Assembly: GCF_007280555.1 (NCBI RefSeq)
Contig: NZ_VKDB01000017.1
Coordinates: 12,444 to 76,443, forward strand
Origin: Deinococcus detaillensis
GTDB lineage: Bacteria; Deinococcota; Deinococci; Deinococcales; Deinococcaceae
DNA length: 64,000 nucleotides
Reading direction: 5' to 3'
Part shown: positions 7,122 through 16,535 of the stretch, piece after piece
Layout of the letters: the number at the start of each line of letters is the position of its first letter
How positions within the stretch are numbered: the stretch's first letter is position 1
The notes under the pieces: generated by a model
What the model was told of the DNA's origin: nothing
The model's input: only the letters and a program-made list of their open reading frames with translations
Databases searched by the model: none
Translations under genes and position numbers: made by a program

Positions 7122-10100
7122 ATGCAACGACTTGCGACGCTCCTGACGTTCGCGCTGGCGGTTTCGGCTGCCGCCCAGAGCGCTCTCCCCGCCAATACCG
7201 TCCGCATTCACTACCAGCGTTCCGACACCCAGTACGACGCCTGGGGCCTGCACGTCTGGGAAGACACCAGCGCTACGGTGACCTGGGACAAACCCCTCAA
7301 GATTGCGGGCAAAGACGACTTCGGCGTCTACTGGGATGTGCCGCTCAAGCCTAACCCCGTCAAGCTGGGCCTGATCGTCCATTCCGGCGACAAAAAGGAC
7401 GCGGACAAAGACCTGTTCATGAATCTGGGACTGGGCCATGAGTTGTGGCTCAAGTCGGGCAGTGCCAACGTGGCTTACACCAAGGCCGGGCCGTTCACCG
7501 TGGACGCGACTCAGGCGGTCATTGCTCAAGCCGCGCCAGCACCCGCGCCCACGGCTGCCGCAGCCACCATTCCGGCTGGTAACGCCCGCATCAACTATTA
7601 CCGCCCCGACGGCAAGTACGACGGCTGGGGACTGCACGTCTGGGACGGCGCGAAAGCCCCGACCGAGTGGACCAAACCGCTGGCGCAGACCGGCAAAAAT
7701 GATTTCGGGGTGTACTGGGACGTGCCCACTGTGGAAGGCTGGACCAAATTGAACTTCATCATCCACAAAGGCGACGACAAAGACCCCGGCCCCGACCAGA
7801 GCTTGCCCGCCAGCAGCGGCAATCAAGCCTGGATTATCAGCGGTAGCCCAGCGGTCAATACTGCCCGGCCCGACACCAGCGTGCGGCCCGTGGGCGACCT
7901 CAGCCAGCAGCAGGCGATCTGGCTGACCCGCGACACCCTCGCCGTCAAGCCCACGCTCTTGGCGAACGGTGCATTGCTCAACCTCTATTCCAGCACAGCG
8001 GGTGACCTCAAGCTGACCCCGGCGGGCGTCACTGGCGGCGAGAACTTGCCCCTGGTGCGCTCAGATGCGGGCGACCAACTCAGCGCGGTCCTCAAAACCA
8101 AGTACCCGTATCTGGCCAATTATGCGGTGGTCAAGCTACGCCCCGAGGATGCGGGCAAGGTGGCGGCGGCCCTGCGCGGGCAACTGGCGATCAGCAGCAC
8201 TGGCCTGGACGACAAGCTGATAGACGCAACGGGCGTGCAACTCTGGGGCGCACTGGACGACTTGTTTGGTTACACCGGGCCACTGGGCGTGACCTGGGCG
8301 GGCAGCATTCCGACGCTGACGGTCTGGGCACCCACCGCGCAGGACGTCAAGGTGCTGGTGACGGTGGGCGGTCAGACCAAAACTGTTGCGATGAAAGCCG
8401 GAGACAAGGGCAGTTGGAGCGTGACCGGCGACGCGGGCTGGAAGAATGCCCCCTACCGCTATCAGGTCACGGTCTACGCGCCTACCACGGGCAAAGTGGA
8501 AACCAATGTCGTGTCCGACCCGTACTCTATTGGCCTGACCGCCGACGGGCAACAATCGCTCGTGACCGATCTCAGCGATACAGCACAGAAACCGGCAGGC
8601 TGGGACACCCTCAAGAAGCCGCTACTGAACTCGGTGGGCGACTTGAATTTCTACGAACTCCACCTGCGCGATTTCAGCGTGGCCGACGTCACCGTTCCCG
8701 CCGCTGAGCGCGGCACCTATCTGGCGTTCACCCAGCCGAACAGCGACGGAATGAAGCACCTCAAGGCTCTGGCCGACGCGGGCCTCAAGGCCGTTCACCT
8801 GCTGCCGACCTTCGACATCGCCTCGCTGCCCAAAGACAAAGCAAGTTGGAAAAGCCCCGGCGACCTCTCCAAGCTCCCGCCCGCCAGCGAGGAGCAACAG
8901 GCCGCCGTCAGCGCCGTCAGAGATCAGGACGGCTTCAACTGGGGTTACGACCCCTACCACTACATGACGCCGGAAGGTACTTACGCGGTTAACCCTGATC
9001 AGCGCACCAAGGAGTACCGCTCAATGGTCATGGCGCTCAACGCGGCGGGCCTGCGCGTCGTGCAGGACGTGGTGTTCAACCACACCGCCGCCAGCGGCGA
9101 GGCCGATAAGAGCGTGCTGGATAAGGTCGTGCCGGGCTATTACCACCGCCTCGACGTCAACGGCGTGGTCGCCAACTCGACTTGCTGCTCCAACACCGCC
9201 ACCGAACACACCATGATGCGCCGCCTGATGATCGATACGCTGGTGCTGGAGGCCAAACAGTACAGGGTGGACGGCTTCCGCTTCGACTTGATGGGCCACC
9301 ATCTGGTCAGCGACATGCAGGCCGCCCGCGCCGCGCTGGACGCTTTGACGCTGGCCAAAGACGACGTGGACGGCAAGCAGATCTACCTCTACGGCGAGGG
9401 CTGGGACTTCGGTGAGGTGGCTGGGAACGCACGCGGCGTCAACGCCACCCAGGTCAATTTGTACGGGCAGGGCATCGGCACCTTCAACGACCGGATTCGG
9501 GACGCGGTGCGCGGCGGCAATCCGTTCGGCGGGCTGCAAGATCAGGGCTTCGCGACGGGGTTGTTGACCCTGCCCAACGGCCAGCCGCAGAACACAGACA
9601 AGGCGAAACTTCTCAAACTCACCGATCAGATCAAAGTGGCTCTCAGCGGCAACTTGCGCGACTTCAAGTTCGTGGACAATACGGGCAAAACCGTGACCGG
9701 AGCGCAGGTTCCTTACGGCGACGCGCCCACCGGCTACGCGGCCAGCCCCCGCGAGACCATCAACTATGTCTCGGCACACGACAACCAGACGCTGTGGGAC
9801 GCGGTGCTTCTCAAAGCGCCCCTGAGTGCCACCACCGCTGAGCGGGTCAGGATGCAGAATCTGGCCTACAGCTTGGTGCTGCTGGGTCAGGGCATGCCGT
9901 TCATCCACGCGGGCGACGAACTCTTGCGCTCAAAAAGCTTTGACACCGACAGCTACAACAGTGGCGACTGGTTTAACGAAATCGCTTGGACGGGAGCCGA
10001 CAACGGCTTCGGGCGCGGCCTACCCATCGCCGAGAAAAACAAAGACCAGTGGAACATCTACCGCCCGCTGCTCTCCAATGCGGCCCTCAAGGTGACGGCG

Positions 10101-10472
10101 GCTGACCGGACGCGGGCCTCAGACAACTTGCGTGAACTGCTGAGCATCCGCAATTCCAGCCCACTGTTCCGACTGCCCACCGCTCAGGCTGTGCAAAATC
10201 AACTGAGCTTCCTGAACGCTGGCCCCGCGCAGACGCCCGGCATCATCGTGATGAAGCTCAGCGGCGGGACTGCGCCGTACAAGAGCGTGCTGGTGGTGTT
10301 CAATGCCAGCAATGCGGTCTACACCCTCAAAGACGCCAGCCTGACGCCGCTCAAGCTGGACTTGCATCCAGTCCTGAAAGCCAGTTCGGACGCGGCGGTG
10401 AAGCAGAGCACCGCCAGCGGCGACACGGTGAGCGTGCCGGGGCTGACGACGGCGGTATTCGTCGGGAAGTGA
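7122..10472 (+). CDS. pulA: Secreted type I pullulanase with two CBM41 domains
   Basis: 1116 residues. A signal peptide (1-19) is followed by two starch-binding CBM41 units, each with a YDxWGLHVW motif, then an N-terminal beta domain (TVWAPTAQDVKV) and the GH13 barrel. FNWGYDP is the pullulanase signature. Catalytic residues are Asp722 (DGFRFDLMG), Glu759 (YGEGWDF) and Asp887 (SAHDNQ). It cleaves alpha-1,6 bonds in pullulan, glycogen and limit dextrins outside the cell. It diverges from the nuclease gene; -10 TAGACT lies 10 bases before the ATG. Confidence 0.93.
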   Translation: MQRLATLLTFALAVSAAAQSALPANTVRIHYQRSDTQYDAWGLHVWEDTSATVTWDKPLKIAGKDDFGVYWDVPLKPNPVKLGLIVHSGDKKDADKDLFMNLGLGHELWLKSGSANVAYTKAGPFTVDATQAVIAQAAPAPAPTAAAATIPAGNARINYYRPDGKYDGWGLHVWDGAKAPTEWTKPLAQTGKNDFGVYWDVPTVEGWTKLNFIIHKGDDKDPGPDQSLPASSGNQAWIISGSPAVNTARPDTSVRPVGDLSQQQAIWLTRDTLAVKPTLLANGALLNLYSSTAGDLKLTPAGVTGGENLPLVRSDAGDQLSAVLKTKYPYLANYAVVKLRPEDAGKVAAALRGQLAISSTGLDDKLIDATGVQLWGALDDLFGYTGPLGVTWAGSIPTLTVWAPTAQDVKVLVTVGGQTKTVAMKAGDKGSWSVTGDAGWKNAPYRYQVTVYAPTTGKVETNVVSDPYSIGLTADGQQSLVTDLSDTAQKPAGWDTLKKPLLNSVGDLNFYELHLRDFSVADVTVPAAERGTYLAFTQPNSDGMKHLKALADAGLKAVHLLPTFDIASLPKDKASWKSPGDLSKLPPASEEQQAAVSAVRDQDGFNWGYDPYHYMTPEGTYAVNPDQRTKEYRSMVMALNAAGLRVVQDVVFNHTAASGEADKSVLDKVVPGYYHRLDVNGVVANSTCCSNTATEHTMMRRLMIDTLVLEAKQYRVDGFRFDLMGHHLVSDMQAARAALDALTLAKDDVDGKQIYLYGEGWDFGEVAGNARGVNATQVNLYGQGIGTFNDRIRDAVRGGNPFGGLQDQGFATGLLTLPNGQPQNTDKAKLLKLTDQIKVALSGNLRDFKFVDNTGKTVTGAQVPYGDAPTGYAASPRETINYVSAHDNQTLWDAVLLKAPLSATTAERVRMQNLAYSLVLLGQGMPFIHAGDELLRSKSFDTDSYNSGDWFNEIAWTGADNGFGRGLPIAEKNKDQWNIYRPLLSNAALKVTAADRTRASDNLRELLSIRNSSPLFRLPTAQAVQNQLSFLNAGPAQTPGIIVMKLSGGTAPYKSVLVVFNASNAVYTLKDASLTPLKLDLHPVLKASSDAAVKQSTASGDTVSVPGLTTAVFVGK

Positions 10473-10487
10473 TCGGAGCAAGGTGAG

Positions 10488-10522
10488 TTGGCGGCAAGGC
10501 TGACCAAGCGCCTTGCCACCAA
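10488..10522. terminator. Terminator-like hairpin between convergent genes
   Basis: Arms TTGGCGGCAAGGC (10488-10500) and GCCTTGCCACCAA (10510-10522) pair with one mismatch around a nine-base loop. It lies between the pullulanase stop and the convergent gene ending at 10558. No T-run follows on either strand, so it is a stem of uncertain strength. Confidence 0.5.
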
Positions 10523-10557
10523 GCTGAATTCGGCTCAGCGGTGTCTGGGCGTTGAAC

Positions 10558-11277
10558 TTATTTCCTGACGCTCACGCTGTACGCCTGGAAACTCTCGTTA
10601 CTCAGCACGGTGTTGCCGCGCAGGACGATCAGAGAGGAGTTTTCAAAACTCAACTTGACCAGGTAGGTGTAGCCGCTTTTGTACCAGCGGTATTCGTTGC
10701 CGCTGTGCTGGCCACCCGTCAGGTACACTCCCGGCGTGCCGTTGTGATTGGTGCTGGCATACGTCACCTTACCCTGATGCTCCCAGATGGTGACGCTGTG
10801 CAGGGCCGTGGCTCCGACGAAGGCCGCCTGCGGCTTGTAGCGGCACCGGAAGGTTCCGGAGGGAACTTTAAACTCAAGAATATGGGTCATGCGGTACTGG
10901 GGATCACGGGCGTTTTCCACGTTACTCGAATGGATGAAGAAGGTCGGTGCATCGCGCACCGGCATAGCCGAGGGGGTGAGTGCGGTGTAGAGATTGCCTG
11001 CGCCCGCGTCGCTGGGGCCGAGCTGATAATCCTGAACGCTGTAATCACTGCCCGCCCATTCCAGCAACTTGACCGGCTGAGTGACCGGTTGGGCCGCGCC
11101 ACCGGTGCCCTTGGGCTGGGTCACGGCCAGCACCCGGCCCGGTGCATCGCACCAGAAGGCGGCAGGCTCAAAGCCCAAGAACCTGACATAAGATTTCATC
11201 TCATAGCCCTGTGCGGTGGTAGGCGAGGCGGCGGCGAGCGAGGCAGCGGCCAGCAGAGAAAGCCAGAGGAGTTTCAT
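10558..11277 (-). CDS. Secreted protein of unknown function
   Basis: 239 residues with a clear signal peptide (MKLLWLSLLAAASLAAASP) and no further membrane segment. Two cysteines (WCDAPG and FRCRYK) could form a disulphide. The rest is beta-rich with many Tyr, Ser and Thr residues. I do not recognise the family. It is transcribed away from the glycosidase at 11331-12611 or with it: both are minus strand, 53 bases apart, so they may form an operon of secreted proteins. Confidence 0.7.
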   Translation of the reverse strand: MKLLWLSLLAAASLAAASPTTAQGYEMKSYVRFLGFEPAAFWCDAPGRVLAVTQPKGTGGAAQPVTQPVKLLEWAGSDYSVQDYQLGPSDAGAGNLYTALTPSAMPVRDAPTFFIHSSNVENARDPQYRMTHILEFKVPSGTFRCRYKPQAAFVGATALHSVTIWEHQGKVTYASTNHNGTPGVYLTGGQHSGNEYRWYKSGYTYLVKLSFENSSLIVLRGNTVLSNESFQAYSVSVRK

Positions 11278-11330
11278 AGCCTCAGCCTGATCTTCTAAAC
11301 TGAGCCGAAGCTGACGAATCGCCCAAGTCT

Positions 11331-12611
11331 TTACTGCTTTTTGTAGACCAGCCGGGTCAGTGAGAGAGCGGGCAAATCCAGAGTGGCGGACAGCGGCAGA
11401 CGGATCATTTCGTTTTCGTCGTCCACTGTTTTTTGGGTAAAGGTCTTACCGCCGACGAGCTGATAGCCCGGCAGCGCGGCGGTGAGCGAGTGCGCCTCAG
11501 CGGCGGTATTCGTCACCAGCACGGTCAACAGTGGTCCGTCCTGCGCCGCGTGGGTCCAGAGGGCCGGGTTGTCGCTGCTGATGGGCAGCCCGCTTCCGGT
11601 AAAAGCGTGAAGCTGCTGGAAGGCGTAGAGGGTGGGCCTCGGGATGCCCGCCAAGTCCACCAAGCCGTGCCCGCCGGTGGCTTGCAGCGCAAAGTAAGCG
11701 GCCACCGACGCGCCATTCTCGGCCAGCCGCAAGGTGGCTTCAGCGGCCCACAGCGCTCCGACTTGGTCACTCAGGTGGCGCGGGCGACCCGACACGTACG
11801 ACAAGCTGTATTCGGTGACGCCCAGCGGCGTGCGGCGGGTGTAGCCCAGCGGGTTGCCGCTCTGGCTGTCCATCAGCGCCCGAAAGCGCTTCACGTCGCG
11901 GTCAATCACTGAAACGCTGGCCAGCGCGTCCGCGTCGCTGGACAGGCCGTCGGTGGGGTATTCGTGCCAAGTCAGCAAGTCCACGATGTCACCGCAGCCC
12001 TTGACAAACTGCTCCAGAAAGCTGGCGGCTTTATCGCCGGTATTCGACACTGCTGGCCCCGCGAACTTGGCGGACGGGTCGACCTGCAAAATGGCCTGAC
12101 GCTGCGCCCGGAAGGTGGCGCAGTAGCGCTGAGGCGTCCAAGTCACGTCGCCACGATTGACCGAATACAAATCAGGTTCGTTGCCGATCTCCCAGTACGC
12201 CACCTTGAGATTGGCGGCCTGCGCGTCCTTGGCGGCTTGAGCAGCGTCTTGAGGTTGGTTTTTGGCTCCCGGCTTGCCGCCGAACACGCGGGTCTGCACC
12301 ATCAGGGCAGGCGGGGTCGGGCCGGTGGTCAGCAGTTCCAAGTTGGATTTGAGCGGCACCAAACTGGCCGCCGTCAGGTCATTCTCGTCGCCTACGTTGC
12401 CGCCGGGAAAGCGCAGGAGAGTCGGGGCCACGCTCCGCAGGTCTTTTTTGGCTTCCACCACCGGCATCCAGTTGCCGTAATTGAAACCGCCGATCACGCT
12501 GGGCGGCAGCGGCATCGGCGTGCCGCTGCCCAGCACCAGTGTGGCGGGCGCGGCAGCGGCGAGGCCCAGCGAAAGAGCAAGCAGCGCGGAGAGTCGAGCA
12601 TTGAGCAACAT
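11331..12611 (-). CDS. Secreted clan GH-A glycoside hydrolase
   Basis: 426 residues: signal peptide (1-21), a beta/alpha barrel and a C-terminal beta domain. WEIGNEP gives the acid/base Glu145 after Asn, and GVTEYS gives the probable nucleophile Glu267, the clan GH-A pair spaced about 120 residues. TLLRFPGGN near the start is shared with GH39, GH51 and GH79 enzymes, which act on arabinosides, xylosides or glucuronides; the exact family is not decided. The ATG at 12611 is chosen because it gives a signal peptide and because TATAGT plus six bases precedes it; a longer start has neither. Confidence 0.8.
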   Translation of the reverse strand: MLLNARLSALLALSLGLAAAAPATLVLGSGTPMPLPPSVIGGFNYGNWMPVVEAKKDLRSVAPTLLRFPGGNVGDENDLTAASLVPLKSNLELLTTGPTPPALMVQTRVFGGKPGAKNQPQDAAQAAKDAQAANLKVAYWEIGNEPDLYSVNRGDVTWTPQRYCATFRAQRQAILQVDPSAKFAGPAVSNTGDKAASFLEQFVKGCGDIVDLLTWHEYPTDGLSSDADALASVSVIDRDVKRFRALMDSQSGNPLGYTRRTPLGVTEYSLSYVSGRPRHLSDQVGALWAAEATLRLAENGASVAAYFALQATGGHGLVDLAGIPRPTLYAFQQLHAFTGSGLPISSDNPALWTHAAQDGPLLTVLVTNTAAEAHSLTAALPGYQLVGGKTFTQKTVDDENEMIRLPLSATLDLPALSLTRLVYKKQ

Positions 12612-12767
12612 GACCCAACTATAAGCACAGCGGTATAGGCACAGTAGCGTAAACACAGCTAAATCAGGCGAGTTTGTACGCCTTGACTTTTCTGGCGGCG
12701 CGGCGCAATGTATAGAAACACGATAGAGCGTTTCGATATCACGTTCCGATCAAAGGAGATTCCGCTT

Positions 12768-13142
12768 ATGTCCAGTTCCGTACCTAACTCGCCCGACGCC
12801 AATTTGCTGCGCGGCCACCTCGACCTCATTTTGCTGAGCATCATTCAGGGGCAGCCCAAATACGGCCTGGAAATCAGCAAGCAGGCGCAGGAGCGCACCC
12901 ATGGCTACTTCGATTTGAAAGTCGGCAGCTTGTATCCGGCGCTGCACCGCTTGGAAAAAGCCGGATTCGTGCGCGGCGAATTTCAGCCGGCTCCGCGCAG
13001 TGGCAGCCCCGTCAAGGTCTACGCCCTGACCGAAAGCGGCGAGCGCGAACTGGAGGCCAGGCGGCGGGAGTTTGAAACGTTCAGCAAGCAAGTCGGCAAG
13101 TTGTGGCAACTGGGTTCGTCAGAACTGGGAGGCACAGCATGA
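12768..13142 (+). CDS. PadR-family transcriptional regulator
   Basis: 124 residues. The N-terminal winged helix (LLRGHLDLILLSIIQG, KYGLEISKQ, VGSLYPALHRLEKAG) and the C-terminal dimerisation helix are typical PadR. Such repressors often control the membrane or transporter gene next to them. The start at 12768 follows AAAGGAG by nine bases. Its stop overlaps the start of the next gene (ATGA), so the two are made together. It diverges from the glycosidase gene. Confidence 0.9.
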   Translation: MSSSVPNSPDANLLRGHLDLILLSIIQGQPKYGLEISKQAQERTHGYFDLKVGSLYPALHRLEKAGFVRGEFQPAPRSGSPVKVYALTESGERELEARRREFETFSKQVGKLWQLGSSELGGTA

Positions 13143-14245
13143 AGCAGACCGAGCGGTATTTGAGGACGGCCACGCAGGGACTGTGGGGCCGGGCGCGGCG
13201 CGAACTGCGAACCGAATTGCAGGGGCACATCAACGAGCGGATGGCCGAGTTCCGGCTGGGCGGTCTGAGCTCCGAAGATGCCGAGCGCCAAACCTTGCGC
13301 GAACTCGGCACGCCCGTGCGGGTCAGCGGCGGAATGCTGGGCGTTCATACCGTTCCGGCACTGGGCAAAGCGGGTGCGCTGAGTTTGCTGCTGGCGACGA
13401 CCCTGCTCACCGCCTTGCCGCAGGGGTTGGCACAGGTCAAAAGTATTTACGGCAGTTCCCCAAATACTGGGGAAACCAGCTACTTGGATTTTGAACAGCT
13501 GAAGGCAGCCATCGAGAAGGCGGGTGGGGAACTCAGCGGCAAACCAGACAATGCCGTTGTCACGGTGCCAGGTGCGCCGCGTGCCCATTATCCGCTCAAC
13601 ACCATGAACTGGCTAGGAGCGGCTCTGGTACGAGAGAACAAAACTTATCTGAATACTGACCTGCTTATTGGTGGGATCCTCAGCTCCGGTGCAGATTTAC
13701 GGATTTTGGGTTGGAAAAATCCCACTTTGAGAGCTGGCAAAGCCAACATTCAACTTGAGACGGATGATCAGCGGGTCGTGAGTGATCTGTACACCAATAC
13801 GTTCGACGGCGACACTGCCTTTAGAGGCGACGGCATCAGCTGGGGTTTTGCTTTGAAGGAGGGTACGGGAAAAGCACTTGGCTTCACCGGGCAATTTAAG
13901 AAAGGTGGTGTGTATGCGCTGGTGCTCCCGAAGCTGACCTATTGGACTTCGCTAGGATCGAGTAACAGCCCGCAGGATGGATACGTCATCTTGGGCAGTA
14001 GCATTAACCAAGCTCAAACAGGGAGCGTTGCGTTCCAAGTGAGTGACGTCAAGCAGCCGTTCAAACTTTATTCCAGTGTCAGGGATTTTCAGGCCGCACT
14101 GGATCCTTACCGCACCATTGCCACTGCCCCAGTCGCCTCCTGGGACGCCACCCACCCCGCCCCGGCGCTGATTCTGGAACTCAGCGGGCATTTCGGGCCA
14201 GATGCTTATAGCGTCGTGCCTGCTCAGTCGGTGCGGCGTCCTTAA
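13139..14245 (+). CDS. PadR-coupled membrane-anchored protein of unknown function
   Basis: 368 residues. The N-terminus (GRARRELRTELQGHINERM, then SSEDAERQTLRELGTP) is the helical domain, often called HAAS or permease prefix, that pairs with PadR regulators. One membrane helix follows (about 72-95, GALSLLLATTLLTALPQG). The remaining 270 residues are an extracytoplasmic beta-rich region with no recognised domain. The usual design is a PadR protein that reads the state of its HAAS partner; here the partner is not a transporter. ATGA overlap with padR. Confidence 0.7.
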   Translation: MKQTERYLRTATQGLWGRARRELRTELQGHINERMAEFRLGGLSSEDAERQTLRELGTPVRVSGGMLGVHTVPALGKAGALSLLLATTLLTALPQGLAQVKSIYGSSPNTGETSYLDFEQLKAAIEKAGGELSGKPDNAVVTVPGAPRAHYPLNTMNWLGAALVRENKTYLNTDLLIGGILSSGADLRILGWKNPTLRAGKANIQLETDDQRVVSDLYTNTFDGDTAFRGDGISWGFALKEGTGKALGFTGQFKKGGVYALVLPKLTYWTSLGSSNSPQDGYVILGSSINQAQTGSVAFQVSDVKQPFKLYSSVRDFQAALDPYRTIATAPVASWDATHPAPALILELSGHFGPDAYSVVPAQSVRRP

Positions 14246-14269
14246 AAATTCGTTTAACTCCATACTTTG

Positions 14270-14308
14270 ACCACCCTCTCGCGTCTGCGCAGAGGGCGGT
14301 GCCGTTTT
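14270..14308. terminator. Terminator hairpin after the PadR operon
   Basis: Arms ACCACCCTCT (14270-14279) and AGAGGGCGGT (14291-14300) form a stem with one mismatch, with GCCGTTTT downstream. It lies between convergent operons, so it may serve both the gene ending at 14245 and the acyltransferase ending at 14335. Confidence 0.6.
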
Positions 14309-14334
14309 GAAATTTGTCAAATATTGTTTGCGGC

Positions 14335-14991
14335 TCAGCGCGTCAGGCGGGCCAGCCAACGTGCCGCCAAGTCCGGTTGTCCGTCACGTACACTCGGCCC
14401 GCCGGTCAAGCGCAAATAACCCGCCAGCGGCTGCTCCGGGTCGCTGCCGAGCAGTTCGGCGTCCAGCAGATCAAGCTCAGCTTGAAGCGCTCCCGGCAAA
14501 TCTGGCCCCGCGACGGCCTGTCCAAAACGGAGGTACGCTTCGGGCTTGGGCTGGCCGCGCAGCACCACCCGGAGAGCCACCGGAATCAGCGCCGCGCCGG
14601 AAACCCCCGCCAGCCACGCCGCGCCCGCTTCTATGCGCCGCACCTCGCCGAGCGGTTCCAGACGGCCTTCGGGAAAAACAACCACCCAGTGTCCAGTTTT
14701 TGAGGCTCTTAAAGCGGGCCGCAGTTCGTGAGCGCCAATGGCACCGACGAGGCGCAGAAACGGAAAAATAGACAGTTGCCGCTCGGTCATCAGCACGCAG
14801 AACGGTTGGCCGAGTTGCCAAGCCACTTCGCGCAGCACGTATCCGTCCCACCATGAGTGATGCGAAGGGGCCAGCACCGCCGCGCCTGACGGCACCTCGC
14901 CGCGCACCCACACGCCGCGCAGACCGCTTCTGATCTGAGCGCGAATGGTGCTTCTGAGCATCCACTCAAAAAAGTCAGGTGGGTTGGTCAT
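14335..14991 (-). CDS. PlsC-like lysophospholipid/glycolipid acyltransferase
   Basis: 218 residues. The acyltransferase blocks are visible: SHHSWWDGY (His-x4-Asp, about residues 42-48), FPEGRLEP, and a [12 protein letters not shown] segment. It transfers an acyl chain to a hydroxyl group at the membrane. It overlaps the 3' end of the CruF-like gene by 17 bases, so it belongs to the carotenoid operon. A plausible role is acylation of a carotenoid or its glycoside, but a plain phospholipid role is equally compatible. Confidence 0.8.
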   Translation of the reverse strand: MTNPPDFFEWMLRSTIRAQIRSGLRGVWVRGEVPSGAAVLAPSHHSWWDGYVLREVAWQLGQPFCVLMTERQLSIFPFLRLVGAIGAHELRPALRASKTGHWVVVFPEGRLEPLGEVRRIEAGAAWLAGVSGAALIPVALRVVLRGQPKPEAYLRFGQAVAGPDLPGALQAELDLLDAELLGSDPEQPLAGYLRLTGGPSVRDGQPDLAARWLARLTR

Positions 14992-16492
14992 GTGATCTCA
15001 CGCGTTTGGCCGAGGCTGCACTGTTTCTCAGGACTGCCCAGACTGCCGCGCCCATCGCCACAGCGGTCAAAAGGGCCGCCAACGGCAAGCCGAGCAGCAA
15101 CAAACCGAACGGCAAGAAAGCAGCTTCGATCAAGTAGGCGAGGCGGAAATCAGCGGGGAGAGAGGCCTGCGCCTTGCCTGCGGCCTGATACAGTTCCGGC
15201 GCAATCTTGCCAAAGGCCCACACCAACCCCGCGCCCACCGCCCACCAGCCCACGAAGTTCTGAATCGGCGCTCCAGCCCACAGCGCTCTGGCGTCACTCC
15301 AAGCCCAAAAGCCCTGCGCCGTCATCAGCGGCTCCAGGCCGATGTCCCACGCCACCAAGAGCAGGCCCGCCAGCCAAGCGCGGCCCCTGGTCAGCAGCGC
15401 TGCCGATAAAGTCATGGCAAACCAGCCCAGCGGCACCAGCAGCGGCACGCTCAGCAAGGTGAGGCCCGGTGCGCCCGCATAGCTGTAACTGCCAAACGGA
15501 AAGCCGGTGCGCGTGCCCAGCACTTCCACGCCCAGTCCGACGCCAAAGGCCAGCGCCGCCAGAATCAGCGATTTAGGGCCGACTTTTTGCCAGGCCCAAC
15601 TCAGGCCCGCCAAGAAGAGCGCCCCGGTACTCAGCGTGCCGAGGAGTGGGAAACCGTCCGGCCACAAAGGAACCGGAATTTTGAGCAGCACGTACAGCAG
15701 CAAAAAGCCCTGCCAAGGCTGAAACACCCGCTTGAGAACGTTGACCCGCGTGAGCGCCACCGGATGCAAAAAGGCCATCAGGCCCGTCGCGATCAGCAAG
15801 TTGGTAATGAGGAAAAAGATCATTTCCTCAACGGGCAAGACCCCGCCCAGATTCCAACCCAGCGTGTAGCGCGGCGAAATGCTCCAGATGCCCTGCGAGA
15901 TGGCAAAGAGATCGGTGGCCCACAAATACAAAGTCGGCGGGATGGTCGCCAGCCAAAACAGGCGCGGCCTGCCCATCACCAAGTCGCCGCCAAAAGCCGA
16001 CAGCCCTGCCAAGACCGGAGCGGCCCACGCCAAGATCAGCCCCATGTAGAAGGTCGGCTCGAACCTCAGCATCACCACGCCCGCAAACGCCACACCCAGC
16101 CACAAGCCCGCCAAGCCCCAGCGCGTCAGCAGCGGCGCGGCAGAAATGCGCGGCGGGCCGGAGCGGCGCAGCAGGAAGTACAGCCACAGCCCCGTGATCA
16201 GCGTCTGCAAAGCGAAGAAAGCGTATTCCTCGTAGGGCACGTAGAGCAGGCGGCCCAGCACTCTCTCCGGCGGATAATTCCAGACCTGCTTGAACACCAA
16301 GTAGTTGTCCCAAGGCGTCGTGTACAGCATGGGAATCAGCGGAAACAGCAAGAAAGTCGTCCAGGCCCATTTGTTTTCAGGTCGGAACTCTCCCGCTACC
16401 GGCTGCCCCTGACGGGTTTGCCACCACGTCAGGGCGATCAGCAGCAGCAGCGGCGGCAAGATGAAGGTGAGGTGGTACTGAAGGTAAGTCAT
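14975..16492 (-). CDS. cruF: Fused lycopene-cyclase-type domain and carotenoid 1,2-hydratase (CruF-like)
   Basis: 505 residues and roughly a dozen membrane helices. Residues 1-240 carry both halves of a CrtYc/CrtYd-type cyclase: [20 protein letters not shown] and [11 protein letters not shown], then [13 protein letters not shown]. Residues about 270-490 match the CruF/DUF422 hydratase ([30 protein letters not shown]). Adjacency to crtO supports a role in deinoxanthin synthesis, where one end is cyclised and ketolated and the other is hydrated at C-1. Whether the cyclase half is active or a membrane scaffold is open. No good ribosome site; it begins 43 bases after crtO. Confidence 0.8.
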   Translation of the reverse strand: MTYLQYHLTFILPPLLLLIALTWWQTRQGQPVAGEFRPENKWAWTTFLLFPLIPMLYTTPWDNYLVFKQVWNYPPERVLGRLLYVPYEEYAFFALQTLITGLWLYFLLRRSGPPRISAAPLLTRWGLAGLWLGVAFAGVVMLRFEPTFYMGLILAWAAPVLAGLSAFGGDLVMGRPRLFWLATIPPTLYLWATDLFAISQGIWSISPRYTLGWNLGGVLPVEEMIFFLITNLLIATGLMAFLHPVALTRVNVLKRVFQPWQGFLLLYVLLKIPVPLWPDGFPLLGTLSTGALFLAGLSWAWQKVGPKSLILAALAFGVGLGVEVLGTRTGFPFGSYSYAGAPGLTLLSVPLLVPLGWFAMTLSAALLTRGRAWLAGLLLVAWDIGLEPLMTAQGFWAWSDARALWAGAPIQNFVGWWAVGAGLVWAFGKIAPELYQAAGKAQASLPADFRLAYLIEAAFLPFGLLLLGLPLAALLTAVAMGAAVWAVLRNSAASAKRVRSHDQPT

Positions 16493-16535
16493 GGCAACAG
16501 AGGGCAGCCGCTCCGCTCATTCACCCCCGCCGCCT

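Noticed and set aside
12660..12767. PadR operator candidate
   Set aside because: Several imperfect inverted repeats (around CGATATC) are present, but none is clear enough to call.
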